DNA of 64,000 bases from Sphingobacterium sp. ML3W (GTDB taxonomy: Bacteria > Bacteroidota > Bacteroidia > Sphingobacteriales > Sphingobacteriaceae): contig NZ_CP107036.1 in assembly GCF_029542085.1 (NCBI RefSeq), positions 4,340,001 through 4,404,000 of the forward strand, written 5' to 3'. Under the pieces are notes generated by a model. It made no database searches and had not been told where the DNA came from. It saw nothing but the letters and a program-made list of their open reading frames with translations. The translations under genes were made by a program, and so were the position numbers. Numbering within the stretch: the stretch's first letter is position 1; each line of letters opens with the position of its first letter. Of the stretch, positions 1 to 8,628 are shown piece after piece.

Positions 1-628
1 AACCCATTTTAGAAAAGCGGTAAACAGCCTCTTCATCTCCAATTAAGCCCAAAGCCTCATTAATGTCCTTTTGGACTAAACTGATTACTTCGGCAACTGT
101 TTTCCGTGGTGGATGTCCAATTTCAGACTTCAACATATAGGGAATTCCCAATGCTGTGGGCTCATAGCTCGCTGCATAAGCTCTCAAAAGCTCAACATGA
201 GCAAAAGCACGGACTGCAAGCAATTCGCCTTGATAATGCTTTTTCGTATCAGCATCCACTTTCTCCAATTTTTCCAGTCCTGCCAAAGCGCGATTCGCAC
301 GATCTATGACTACATAGTACTCACCAAAAGCACTCGTCACCGATGAACTTGAGGCTGTATATTGCCAACGATAAGCACTAACATTTCCAACCGTATTTTC
401 CAATGGATAAATTGCTTCGTCCGATACAACTACACTATTTCCAATGAGTGTATAGGTCATACCAGCATAAGCACCTTTGATGGCCATATCGATATCATCC
501 AGATTACGGTAAGCCTTTTCGGGATCAATCGTATCTGAAGGTTTTAGATCTAATTTATTACAGGAATAGAACGTCGACAAACCCACAGTAAAGAGGCCGA
601 TTATTAGTATATTTTTAAATGATTTCAT
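1..628 (-). CDS. SusD/RagB family outer-membrane lipoprotein (partial, C-terminus outside window)
   Basis: This is the N-terminal 209 residues of a SusD-like surface lipoprotein, which binds the substrate over the SusC channel. The reading frame opens at the ATG at 628 and is still open at the left edge, so the gene is cut by the window and not broken. The start encodes a lipoprotein signal, with FYSC supplying the acceptor Cys at about residue 23, followed by NKLDL, typical of SusD proteins. Further on, RANRALAGLEKL and GELLAVRAFAHVELLRAYA match the conserved SusD TPR-type helices. It lies 13 bp downstream of the SusC gene that ends at 642, the normal susC-susD order. The substrate cannot be read from what is visible. 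Confidence 0.9.
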   Translation of the reverse strand, partial: MKSFKNILIIGLFTVGLSTFYSCNKLDLKPSDTIDPEKAYRNLDDIDMAIKGAYAGMTYTLIGNSVVVSDEAIYPLENTVGNVSAYRWQYTASSSSVTSAFGEYYVVIDRANRALAGLEKLEKVDADTKKHYQGELLAVRAFAHVELLRAYAASYEPTALGIPYMLKSEIGHPPRKTVAEVISLVQKDINEALGLIGDEEAVYRFSKMG

Positions 629-641
629 TGCCGTAGTCTTT

Positions 642-3600
642 TTAAAAATTAACACTGAATCCCGCTGTATATGTTCTCGGAGCAGGATAGTTAAAACGGC
701 TGATCCCTTCACTATTTTCGGGATCAAGCCCTCGCCAGGACGTCCAGGTCAATAAATTTTGTCCCTGAAAGAAAATTCGGGCTCCTTTAATTACCTTTTG
801 ATCCCCAAACAATGTTTTCGGAAACTGATAAACTAAATTGACATTTCGCAATCTGAGGAAAGAAGCATCCTGGATATCTTTGGATGTATATTCGCGTGGT
901 ACATCAATCCGCTGTAAAATGGTATTGTCTCCCGGTTGCTTCCAGCGATCAGTAAGCATGCGTATACTTTGGTTACTCGTCATATAACCTGAATTTTCAT
1001 TATAAAAATCCTCGTTATTCCAACGGCTAACATCACTCACAAATGCAAACAAAGCATCCAACGAGAGGTTTTTCCAGCGGACAGTTGTATTAAATCCGCC
1101 AACCCATTTTGGAAACATACTGCCAGATTTTGTAACGGCCTGTGAAGTTTCATCGTATTCGGTTGTTATACTACCATCGCGGTTATAATACTGCGCATCG
1201 CCAGTCTGGGGATTAACCCCTGCCCACTCAGGCGCATAATAGGTACCATAGGGCAATCCAACTCGCATAATCCGTGTATCTCCATCTAAAACCTCGGTCA
1301 ATGCATCAGAAAGATATAATATGGTATTTTTATTATAGGAAGCATTGACCCCTAAAGTCACCCCCCAATCTTCCCTCTTAATAACATCACCGGATAAGCT
1401 CATTTCCAATCCCCTATTACGCATCTTGCCCGTGCTCAATGGTAGTTTACGATCCAAGAATCCCGATGTCAAGGAAATCGGCTGATCGAAAAACATATTC
1501 TTGGTTATTTTATTATAATAATCCATGGCAATACGAAGCCGCTTTGATGGAAAAAGCTCCATATCAAATCCGGCATTGAATTCATCCACATATTCCCAGT
1601 CATAATTCGGATTTCCGGGATCATAAGGACGAATGGCTGTTTCACCACCATAGGTAATGTCCTTTCTAAAAGTTGCTAAGTAATTGAAATCACCGTTGAT
1701 TGTACTGGCCGTGGTACCATAACTGGCCCGTAGAGATAGGCCTTGTATGAATTCATTGGATTTCAAGAATTCCTCTTCCTTGATATTCCAATTTGCGCCG
1801 AAGGAGTAGAAACCATGCCAACGATTCGCCTCCGCTACACGGGAAGAGCCATCATAACGATAACTTGCCGTCAACGAATAACGATTGTCATAAGTATACC
1901 TTCCCAAGGCCATATACGAAGCCAACGCATATTTAGTACGCCCACCCAAAATTGCTGGTAAATAGGTCGGACTTACTGTTACACCATTCGGATTTTCCGG
2001 TAGACGGCTATCAATACCGTAACCTTTGTATCCAAAGGCGCGGTTACGTCGATATAAATATTCAAAATAAGCTGAGAGCTCCAAATTATGCTTTTCGTCA
2101 AAAGTATTTTGATAGGTTAATCCGGTGGTACTGATCACATTGGTAGACCGGAGATTGTCTTCTGCGAATAATCCCTTTCCACCAAGTGTCGGATCCCGAT
2201 CCCGTGATCCGTAATAAGAATCAGGGTTGATATAATCTTGGCCGGTAGTCGTGTTATAGTCTATACCCAATCGCGTGTGGGCTTTTAAGGTCGGTAGTAA
2301 TTGATAATTTAGATTGAGGCCAACATTGGTATTAAATAACTCAGAAGAACTACTTGAGTTGAGTAGACGTTCCAATCCGGCACTCCCTTCGCGCTGATCC
2401 AAAATAAAGTAATCGTCTTCATTACCAAAATGAATGAGCGTTCCGTCCGGTGCATACGGATATTCATAAGGTAGTGCATAATAAACCGATGCCATAGACG
2501 ATCCGACACGTGAAGCTCCTACACCTTCGGTAAATTTCGAATTTGTATACCCAAGGGTCACATTTACACCTCCTGAAAGCTTCCCTTTATCAAAATCTAC
2601 ATTATTTTTCAAGGTATACCTATCAAGACCAGATCGAATGGCGACCCCCTCCTGTTTATAGTATCCCGCACTGCTATAGAACCGCACATGCTCCCCACCT
2701 CCGCTTACATTCACCTGCTGATCCATAAACTTTCCGTTGCGAAAGAAGTAATCGCGCCAGTCAACATTAATCCCTCTCAAACTATCCAAAATTTGAGCTG
2801 CTCGCGCTTTATAGGCGGAAGTTCCGCCCGCTACCTCGGGATTTTTAGGTGAATAAGTCCATCCGGGACCTATGCCTTCATTATTATCTGGATCGACAAA
2901 GGGCCCCAACTCTTCTTCAAATTGTAAACGTTGCTGCGTATTCATCATCTGGAATTTTGGCCGTGTCAGTTTAGAAAGGCCATATTGAGAGTTAAAATTC
3001 ACAGCTAACTGGCCAGATTTACCTTTTTTTGTCGTGATAACAATAACACCGTTTGAACCTCTGGATCCGTATAAAGATTTTCCTGTTGCATCGCGCAATA
3101 CATTGACAGATTCAAAATCATTCGCACTAAAATTCTTCAGTTCAGATGTGGCAATAGGAATTCCATCGATCACATACAGAGGATCCGAAATACCATTGAT
3201 GGAACCAATCCCCCGGATAACAACAGAAGCAGTAGCACCAGGTTGTCCTGAACTAGCCATTACACTCATCCCCGGAACACGCCCCTGTAGCATTTGGTCA
3301 ACAGAAGCCATAGGTACTTGTTCCAGATCTTTTGCTTTTACTGTGGTGGAAACATTGGCGGACTGTTTTTTTGAATAATTCGTATATCCTGTCACTGTCA
3401 CATCCTCCAACACCGTGCTCTTATTTGCCAATACAATCGTTAGCGGCCCCGAACCGCTGAAAGTATTGCTCTGTCGGTCATAGCCCACAGAGGAGAACTC
3501 CAATTGATCCCCCTGTTTTGCAGTAATACTGAAATTGCCATCTGAAGTTGACTGTGCAGTTGTTCCAGCTGTCAAATTTCTGACAGTGACTCCTCCTATG

Positions 3601-3773
3601 CCTTGCCCCTTCTCATCAAGAACTTTTCCTCGAATAGTTTGTTGCAACAGTACAAATGAATTTCCATAATTGGCAAATGAGATGGATTTGCTTCCAGTCT
3701 TGGCAATAGTTGGTGCTAGGTTTAGGCTAAGCGCTAGTGTCAACAGCGCTTGTGCGTGCATGCTACCTCTCAT
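642..3773 (-). CDS. SusC/RagA family TonB-linked outer-membrane transporter
   Basis: This 1043-residue protein is a TonB-dependent outer-membrane channel of the SusC type, partner of the truncated SusD next to it. It has a signal sequence (about residues 1-24), a carboxypeptidase-like regulatory beta domain beginning at IRGKVLDEKGQGIGGVTV (about 47-125), a plug domain with VLEDVTVTGY and VVIRGIGSINGISDPLYVID, and a C-terminal beta-barrel that ends in Phe (FSVNF), as outer-membrane barrels usually do. There is no N-terminal STN domain, so it is probably not part of a sigma/FecR signalling circuit. No regulator or enzyme for this pair lies inside the window; they may be beyond the left edge. 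The substrate is unknown. Confidence 0.93.
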   Translation of the reverse strand: MRGSMHAQALLTLALSLNLAPTIAKTGSKSISFANYGNSFVLLQQTIRGKVLDEKGQGIGGVTVRNLTAGTTAQSTSDGNFSITAKQGDQLEFSSVGYDRQSNTFSGSGPLTIVLANKSTVLEDVTVTGYTNYSKKQSANVSTTVKAKDLEQVPMASVDQMLQGRVPGMSVMASSGQPGATASVVIRGIGSINGISDPLYVIDGIPIATSELKNFSANDFESVNVLRDATGKSLYGSRGSNGVIVITTKKGKSGQLAVNFNSQYGLSKLTRPKFQMMNTQQRLQFEEELGPFVDPDNNEGIGPGWTYSPKNPEVAGGTSAYKARAAQILDSLRGINVDWRDYFFRNGKFMDQQVNVSGGGEHVRFYSSAGYYKQEGVAIRSGLDRYTLKNNVDFDKGKLSGGVNVTLGYTNSKFTEGVGASRVGSSMASVYYALPYEYPYAPDGTLIHFGNEDDYFILDQREGSAGLERLLNSSSSSELFNTNVGLNLNYQLLPTLKAHTRLGIDYNTTTGQDYINPDSYYGSRDRDPTLGGKGLFAEDNLRSTNVISTTGLTYQNTFDEKHNLELSAYFEYLYRRNRAFGYKGYGIDSRLPENPNGVTVSPTYLPAILGGRTKYALASYMALGRYTYDNRYSLTASYRYDGSSRVAEANRWHGFYSFGANWNIKEEEFLKSNEFIQGLSLRASYGTTASTINGDFNYLATFRKDITYGGETAIRPYDPGNPNYDWEYVDEFNAGFDMELFPSKRLRIAMDYYNKITKNMFFDQPISLTSGFLDRKLPLSTGKMRNRGLEMSLSGDVIKREDWGVTLGVNASYNKNTILYLSDALTEVLDGDTRIMRVGLPYGTYYAPEWAGVNPQTGDAQYYNRDGSITTEYDETSQAVTKSGSMFPKWVGGFNTTVRWKNLSLDALFAFVSDVSRWNNEDFYNENSGYMTSNQSIRMLTDRWKQPGDNTILQRIDVPREYTSKDIQDASFLRLRNVNLVYQFPKTLFGDQKVIKGARIFFQGQNLLTWTSWRGLDPENSEGISRFNYPAPRTYTAGFSVNF

Positions 3774-3874
3774 AAATATCTACATTTTTGGTCAGTGTTA
3801 AAGCATATCAATATGGATAACTTTACTTAACCTAAAATGCAAATAATTATCGAACAAATGAAATGTTTTTTGCC

Positions 3875-4285
3875 TTATTCATCTTCTTTGTCCCACCAGT
3901 CTGAAGCCTGTAAATCATCTATTTCACGACGATCTTTCTTCGTAGGTCTTCCCGTTCCGCGGTCTCGCTTAAGCACAGGTGCCTGAAATACCGATTTGTA
4001 GCCTACAGTCTCTTCTACAGGGGTTTGATCTTCATAAAACTGAACAGCAGTTTTTGCATCCACCCGCCGATCAAGAAGACCGATCACTTTAACAACTTTC
4101 TTTTCGATTCCTTTTTGGATATGATAGACATCGCCGATCTTAACTTCGTAAGAAGGTTTAATATTTTGACCGTTCAACTTGACCCGTCCCGCCTTACAGG
4201 CTTCGGTTGCCAAAGTTCTTGTTTTAAACAATCTTATCGACCATAAATATTTATCAATTCTCAATTTTTCTGATGCTGCAGCCAT
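3875..4285 (-). CDS. RNA-binding S4 domain protein, Hsp15-like
   Basis: This 136-residue protein has an S4 RNA-binding domain at its N-terminus (about residues 7-70), with RIDKYLWSIRLFKTRTLA and CKAGRVKLNGQNIKPS, the usual S4 signature. The C-terminal part is basic and then acidic. It resembles Hsp15 (HslR), which in E. coli binds 50S subunits carrying stalled nascent chains, so a role in ribosome rescue or recycling is the family-based expectation. The length fits HslR. It is transcribed divergently from dapD, with about 176 bp of shared upstream DNA. The assignment to the S4 family is firm; the exact role is inferred. Confidence 0.88.
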   Translation of the reverse strand: MAAASEKLRIDKYLWSIRLFKTRTLATEACKAGRVKLNGQNIKPSYEVKIGDVYHIQKGIEKKVVKVIGLLDRRVDAKTAVQFYEDQTPVEETVGYKSVFQAPVLKRDRGTGRPTKKDRREIDDLQASDWWDKEDE

Positions 4286-4383
4286 AGTGCAAAAATAGTT
4301 ATATTAGCAAATTATCGTGGTATTCCCACCGAAAATTAACATATTTCCCCTATACCTAATTTCTTCATGGCAGGGGAGAGAAC

Positions 4384-4421
4384 GATAAAGTTGCTTTTAA
4401 ATGCAACTTTATCTAAGTTTG
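4384..4421 (+). promoter_or_regulatory. Probable dapD promoter with an 11-bp inverted repeat
   Basis: A TTGC at 4391 and TAAGTTTG at 4414-4421 are separated by 19 bp, matching the Bacteroidota -33/-7 promoter pattern. Between and around them lies a perfect inverted repeat, GATAAAGTTGC (4384-4394) and GCAACTTTATC (4403-4413), with an 8-bp AT-rich centre. It covers the promoter spacer, so it looks more like an operator than a terminator, because both flanking genes point away from it. Confidence 0.5.
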
Positions 4422-4461
4422 TACATCAAAATAAACAAATTCAAATAAGCAAACAAATAAT

Positions 4462-5280
4462 ATGGTAGAGCCACTTAAAAAATTGATTGAGGAAGCTTGG
4501 GAAGATAGACAATTATTGGAGTATAAAGAATATACAGAAGCAATCCGTACAGTGATCATGAAGCTAGATAGCGGTGAAATCCGTGTAGCGGAAATGATCG
4601 GCACGAGATGGCATGTAAATGACTGGATCAAGAAAGCTGTGATCTTGTATTTCCCGATCAACGATATGCGTGAGATGACAGCAGGTCCTTTTGTATTCCA
4701 TGACAAAATGAAGCTAAAAACGGATTACAAACACACTGGTGTGCGTGTTGTTCCTGGCGCTTCTGCTCGTTTAGGTGCTTATTTAGCAAAAGGGGTAATT
4801 ATGATGCCTTCTTATGTTAACATCGGTGCTTATGTAGACGAAGGCACCATGGTAGATACATGGGCAACAGTCGGTTCCTGTGCTCAAATTGGTAAACATG
4901 TACACTTAAGTGGTGGTGTTGGTATCGGTGGCGTACTTGAGCCAGTTCAAGCTGCTCCAGTTATCATCGAAGACAATGTATTTATTGGATCGAGAGCGAT
5001 CGTTGTTGAAGGAATTCGCGTAGAAAAAGAAGCTGTGTTAGGCGCTAACGTCGTATTGACTGCATCAACCAAAATTATTGATGTTACTGGACCTGAACCT
5101 GTAGAATACAAAGGCTATGTTCCTGCTCGTTCGGTTGTCATCCCTGGATCGTATACTAAAAAATTCGCAGCTGGCGAGTATCAAGTTCCTTGTGCATTGA
5201 TCATTGGTCAACGTAAAGAATCTACAGATAAGAAAACTTCATTAAATGATGCTTTACGGGAGCATAATGTAGCTGTCTAA
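4462..5280 (+). CDS. dapD: 2,3,4,5-tetrahydropyridine-2,6-dicarboxylate N-succinyltransferase
   Basis: DapD transfers a succinyl group from succinyl-CoA to tetrahydrodipicolinate in the lysine and meso-diaminopimelate pathway, in the cytoplasm. The 272-residue length is that of the family. The N-terminal helical domain contains GEIRVAEMIGTRWHVNDWIK. The middle is a left-handed beta-helix of hexapeptide repeats (about residues 105-230), with VRVVPGASARLGAYLAKG, YVNIGAYVDEGTMVDTWATV and GGVLEPVQAAPVIIEDNVFI. These blocks are highly conserved in DapD. A promoter-like element with an inverted repeat lies about 40 bp upstream. The next gene starts 29 bp downstream, so the two may be co-transcribed. 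Confidence 0.96.
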   Translation: MVEPLKKLIEEAWEDRQLLEYKEYTEAIRTVIMKLDSGEIRVAEMIGTRWHVNDWIKKAVILYFPINDMREMTAGPFVFHDKMKLKTDYKHTGVRVVPGASARLGAYLAKGVIMMPSYVNIGAYVDEGTMVDTWATVGSCAQIGKHVHLSGGVGIGGVLEPVQAAPVIIEDNVFIGSRAIVVEGIRVEKEAVLGANVVLTASTKIIDVTGPEPVEYKGYVPARSVVIPGSYTKKFAAGEYQVPCALIIGQRKESTDKKTSLNDALREHNVAV

Positions 5281-5309
5281 ATTCAAGGTTAGAACTAAAA
5301 AAATAAAAA

Positions 5310-5888
5310 ATGAGTGCATTTGTGGATCGTGAGGATTTGAACAAAGCGTTGGAAACGCTAAAAGCAGGTGGGTTAATCCTATACCCAACAGATACAATCT
5401 GGGGGATAGGCTGTGATGCCACTAATCCTGATGCCGTAGAGAAAATCTTTCAATTGAAAGGAAGAGATAAGTCCAAAAGTCTGATCGTCCTTTTACATAA
5501 CGACAACCAATTGGCAAGTTATGTCAACGAAATCCCCGATGTTGCTTATCAACTTATTGAATATACGGACAAGCCATTGACAATTGTCTATTCGAATGCC
5601 AAAAATCTTGCCCCTAATGCCATTGCAGAGGACGGTTCGATTGGCATTCGAATTGTCAAACATCCTTTTTGTGAACAGCTTCTACAACGTTTCCGTAAAC
5701 CTATTATCTCTACTTCAGCAAATATCAGTGGTGAGCCAACAGCGAAAGATTTTGACGAAATAGCTGAAGAGATCAAAGCAGGTGTAGACTATATTGTCGA
5801 ATATGATAGGCATGTGAAGACTGATGGTAGATCATCTACCATTATGAAGCTGGACCCAAGTGGTAAATTTGAATTCATTCGAAAGTAA
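5310..5888 (+). CDS. L-threonylcarbamoyladenylate synthase (Sua5/YrdC/TsaC family)
   Basis: This 192-residue protein is a YrdC-domain enzyme, expected to make threonylcarbamoyl-AMP from threonine, bicarbonate and ATP, the first step of the t6A modification of ANN-decoding tRNAs. The signature LYPTDTIWGIGCDATN sits near residues 24-39, followed by KGRDKSKSLIVLL and SIGIRIVKHPFCEQLL, and PIISTSANISGEPT (about 131-144), which are all family blocks. It has the short TsaC length without the extra C-terminal Sua5 domain. It follows dapD by 29 bp. The downstream 213 bp hold a perfect 18-bp palindrome and repeat-like hairpins. Confidence 0.93.
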   Translation: MSAFVDREDLNKALETLKAGGLILYPTDTIWGIGCDATNPDAVEKIFQLKGRDKSKSLIVLLHNDNQLASYVNEIPDVAYQLIEYTDKPLTIVYSNAKNLAPNAIAEDGSIGIRIVKHPFCEQLLQRFRKPIISTSANISGEPTAKDFDEIAEEIKAGVDYIVEYDRHVKTDGRSSTIMKLDPSGKFEFIRK

Positions 5889-5892
5889 TATA

Positions 5893-5910
5893 AATACATC
5901 ATGATGTATT
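5893..5910. repeat. Perfect 18-bp palindrome
   Basis: AATACATC followed by ATGATGTATT reads identically on both strands across 18 bp. It begins five bases after the stop codon of the Sua5-type gene. It lacks the GC-rich stem and T-run of an intrinsic terminator, so its role as terminator or binding site is open. Confidence 0.5.
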
Positions 5911-5980
5911 CAAACTCAAAGTAGATTGAATAAACGGTGTTAGCTATCTTGCATTCAGCTTTAATATACACGCAATGAAA

Positions 5981-6075
5981 ACCGAGCCTGTGAGCTCAGG
6001 GAATAGCCTCATCACAATTGAAACCGCCAAAGGCAGCATGAACCGAGTGAAACGAGCTCATTTATACCGATGAGA
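5981..6075. repeat. Hairpin-rich intergenic repeat-like element
   Basis: This stretch holds several short inverted repeats: CCTGTGAGCTCAGG (5987-6000), a GCC-AAA-GGC stem near 6027, and CGAGTGAAACGAGCTCAT (6044-6061). The last matches 15 of 18 bases of a site on the other strand at 12740-12757. The GAGY...GCTC stem is kept in both, with a C-to-T change that still allows a G.U pair. This looks like a REP-type dispersed element, but only two copies can be seen here. Confidence 0.35.
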
Positions 6076-6101
6076 CCAATACTTATAAATAATTTATACA
6101 G

Positions 6102-6581
6102 ATGAAAAAGATCATTTTATTTTTTGCATTGGCAATTGCTGTAAGTACGCAATTACACGCTCAGAAAAAGGAGATTCCCTCAGCAAAACCGGGTGTAAAA
6201 TATGGAAAGGAAATTCAGGCTAATAAAGCGATTTCTGTTGCTAAACTGGAAAAAGAACTAAGTAGCAAGAATACTTTCAACGGTAAAATTGAAGGCAAAG
6301 TCGTTGAAGTCTGCAAAAAGAAAGGCTGTTTCATGACCTTACAACGCGATGGAGAGGAACCTATCATGGTACGTTTTAAAGATTATGGATTCTTTATGCC
6401 CGCAGATATCATTGGTAAGACAGTTGTTGTCGAAGGTGTAGCCAAGCGGAAAGAAACTTCAGTCGCATCATTGCAACATGCCGCAAAAGATCTCGGTAAA
6501 TCTCAAGCCGAAATAAATCAGATTACTCAGCCAAAAAACGATATTAATATTGTCGCTGAAGGGGTTGTTGTGGTAAGATGA
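6102..6581 (+). CDS. DUF4920 domain secreted protein
   Basis: This 159-residue protein has a clear signal peptide (about residues 1-20, ending LHAQ) and then a DUF4920 domain. The visible hallmark is KVVEVCKKKGCFMTL (about 67-81), with two Cys that could bind a metal or form a disulfide, followed by MVRFKDYGFFMPADIIGK, an OB-fold-like region. The function of the family is unknown. It is expected in the periplasm or on the envelope. Its stop codon overlaps the start of folP by four bases (ATGA), so the two are translationally coupled. The connection to folate synthesis is positional only. Confidence 0.85.
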   Translation: MKKIILFFALAIAVSTQLHAQKKEIPSAKPGVKYGKEIQANKAISVAKLEKELSSKNTFNGKIEGKVVEVCKKKGCFMTLQRDGEEPIMVRFKDYGFFMPADIIGKTVVVEGVAKRKETSVASLQHAAKDLGKSQAEINQITQPKNDINIVAEGVVVVR

Positions 6582-7417
6582 AAAAATTTCAGACAGTAAC
6601 TGCCCCATCCATCAATGTAGGTGGAAAGCTAATGACATTTGACAAGCCTGTTATTATGGGTATTCTCAACGTTACACCAGATTCCTTTTTTGATGGTGGA
6701 GATAATACCACGGTAGAGAAAGCTCTGGGAAAAGCAAGTAATCTCTTAACGGCAGGCGCTCAAATCCTCGATATTGGGGCCTATTCTTCACGTCCCGGCG
6801 CGCCATTAATCTCTTCTCAAGAAGAAATGGACAGGGCGCTTCCCCCTATCCTGGCAATCAGAAACGCCTTTCCAGAAGCGATCTTATCTATAGACACCTT
6901 TCGGGCAGATGTTGCTGCAGAAGCTATTGACGCTGGTGTACATATTGTCAATGACGTATCAGGAGGTACGCTTGATGAGGAGATGTTTGCAACAGTAGCC
7001 AAATATCAGGTGCCTTATATCCTCATGCATATGCGTGGGACTCCAGAAACCATGCAAGGACAAACCGAATATACCGACATCGTGACCGATGTTGCTACCT
7101 TTTTGGGACAAGGTATAGCTCAATTAAGAGATCTGGGTGTAAAGGATATAATCCTCGACCCTGGGTTTGGCTTTGCGAAAACAATCGATCAAAATTATGA
7201 ACTGCTTTATCGGGTCGATGAATTACAATATTTTGGTCTCCCTATTTTAGGTGGTATATCACGTAAATCCATGATCTACAAAAAATTGGGTATTACTGCC
7301 CAGGAAGCCCTCAATGGTACAACGGCATTAAACACCTTACTTTTGGAAAGAGGTGTACAGATACTCCGTGTCCATGATGTCGCAGAAGCTAAACAGCTCG
7401 TTGATCTCTTCTATTAG
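6578..7417 (+). CDS. folP: Dihydropteroate synthase
   Basis: FolP condenses 6-hydroxymethyl-7,8-dihydropterin pyrophosphate with p-aminobenzoate to give dihydropteroate, and is the sulfonamide target. The 279-residue protein shows PVIMGILNVTPDSFFDGG (about residues 24-41) as the first signature, then GAQILDIGAYSSRPGA (the second), IVNDVSGG, ILMHMRGTPETMQ and IILDPGFGFAKTIDQN, all conserved pterin- and phosphate-binding loops. The barrel ends at GGISRKSMIYK and LNTLLLERGVQILRVHDV. It overlaps the preceding gene by four bases and is the last gene of this rightward group. The neighbour at 7466 converges on it with only 48 bp between and no obvious terminator. Confidence 0.97.
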   Translation: MKKFQTVTAPSINVGGKLMTFDKPVIMGILNVTPDSFFDGGDNTTVEKALGKASNLLTAGAQILDIGAYSSRPGAPLISSQEEMDRALPPILAIRNAFPEAILSIDTFRADVAAEAIDAGVHIVNDVSGGTLDEEMFATVAKYQVPYILMHMRGTPETMQGQTEYTDIVTDVATFLGQGIAQLRDLGVKDIILDPGFGFAKTIDQNYELLYRVDELQYFGLPILGGISRKSMIYKKLGITAQEALNGTTALNTLLLERGVQILRVHDVAEAKQLVDLFY

Positions 7418-7465
7418 AGAAATGTGCATACTATTTGTATAAACATCGTTCCGGGTATGTCGTAT

Positions 7466-8488
7466 TTACTTGCCAATAAATGTTGGATCACTTAATGTTT
7501 CTATAAAAGCGATAATATCCTGCTTTTCTTGCTCCGTTAATGGAATTCGATTACCATTTTCTTTAAGAATAGGATCGAGATTTTCTGCTTCCAACACACC
7601 TTTATCAAAATAATCTAAAACAGATCTTAAGGTTGGAAATTGACCAAAACTTCCGTAAGGCGCTGTGTAAGCCGCATTTCTTAAAGAGGGAACACGAAAA
7701 GCCATCTGATCTGCATGTCGTCCAGTGACCCGACCTCGTCCTGCTTCTTCAGGATTGGGATTCAATGGAAAGCCTACATTTCTAAAGCTCTGATCAGTAA
7801 AAAGCTCCGTACCATGACAACTTGTACATTTACTCTTGAAAGTTATATACCCTCTCTCCTCTTCCGCTGTAAATCGCTCCCCTTCATTTCTTTTTACACG
7901 ATCATATTTGCTATTGGCAGAGATCAATGTATACTCGTATTGTGCAATACTGCGATAAATTCGATCAGCCGTTATGCTTGCATCGCCAAATGCTTTTTGA
8001 AATAATTTTTTATAATCGGCATCAACACCAATTTTACCGATCACCTCCAAGATAGAGGAGTTCATTTCTTCATGTGTTATAATCGGAACGAGAGGTTGCT
8101 TTTCTAATTGCAGGATATTTCCATCCCAATTATAAAACTTCATAAATGCCATGTTTTGAACAGCGGGCGTATTACGAAGTCCCACCCGTTCATAAATTCC
8201 GACGGCCTGTTGCTTTCCATCTGAAAAAGCTAGACTGGGATTGTGACAACTCGCACAGGAAATAGTATTATTTCCGCTGAACCTCTTTTCATGAAATAAT
8301 TTCTCGCCCAATTCAACACCATATTTTGTAGGTCTATTTTGCGCTAGGGAACTATTTAATGCTGGAAATTCTGCAGGTATCTCCAGTGAAATTTCAGGGT
8401 TGTCCTCCTTTATTGATTCGTCCATATCCCTTTTACTGCAGGAAAGTACAATCAATAACACAGTTAAGGCACAGATTACTGTTTTCAT
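7466..8488 (-). CDS. Di-haem cytochrome c peroxidase/MauG family protein, possible MbnH
   Basis: This 340-residue lipoprotein (lipobox Cys near residue 17) has two c-type haem sites, CASCH at about 78-82 and CTSCH at about 221-225, the pattern of the bacterial cytochrome c peroxidase/MauG family. Conserved blocks include GEKLFHEKRFSGNNTISC and VGLRNTPAVQN. In MbnH, a member of this family, the enzyme oxidises a Trp of its partner MbnP to kynurenine to make a copper site. The gene directly downstream of an MbnP-like gene makes MbnH the best guess, over a plain peroxide-detoxifying role. A hairpin at 8582-8615 between them may reduce read-through. Family assignment is firm; MbnH function is inferred from context. 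Confidence 0.85.
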   Translation of the reverse strand: MKTVICALTVLLIVLSCSKRDMDESIKEDNPEISLEIPAEFPALNSSLAQNRPTKYGVELGEKLFHEKRFSGNNTISCASCHNPSLAFSDGKQQAVGIYERVGLRNTPAVQNMAFMKFYNWDGNILQLEKQPLVPIITHEEMNSSILEVIGKIGVDADYKKLFQKAFGDASITADRIYRSIAQYEYTLISANSKYDRVKRNEGERFTAEEERGYITFKSKCTSCHGTELFTDQSFRNVGFPLNPNPEEAGRGRVTGRHADQMAFRVPSLRNAAYTAPYGSFGQFPTLRSVLDYFDKGVLEAENLDPILKENGNRIPLTEQEKQDIIAFIETLSDPTFIGK

Positions 8489-8581
8489 TCGAATAAACGA
8501 TTTTGCAAATAAGAATAGGATTATTATGCCACTATTGTTTCCTACTAACTAACAAGGGGTCTGTTAGATTTTATATTAAGA

Positions 8582-8615
8582 CAAGGCCATCATCACTAAG
8601 TTCCTGATGACCTTG
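8582..8615. terminator. Stem-loop downstream of the MbnP-like gene
   Basis: CAAGG and TCATCA pair with TGATGA and CCTTG (3-nt bulge, 9-nt loop), forming a strong stem between the MbnP-like and di-haem genes. There is no strong T-run on the minus side, so it may be a partial terminator or an mRNA-stabilising hairpin. Confidence 0.4.
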
Positions 8616-8628
8616 CCATTAATTTCTT

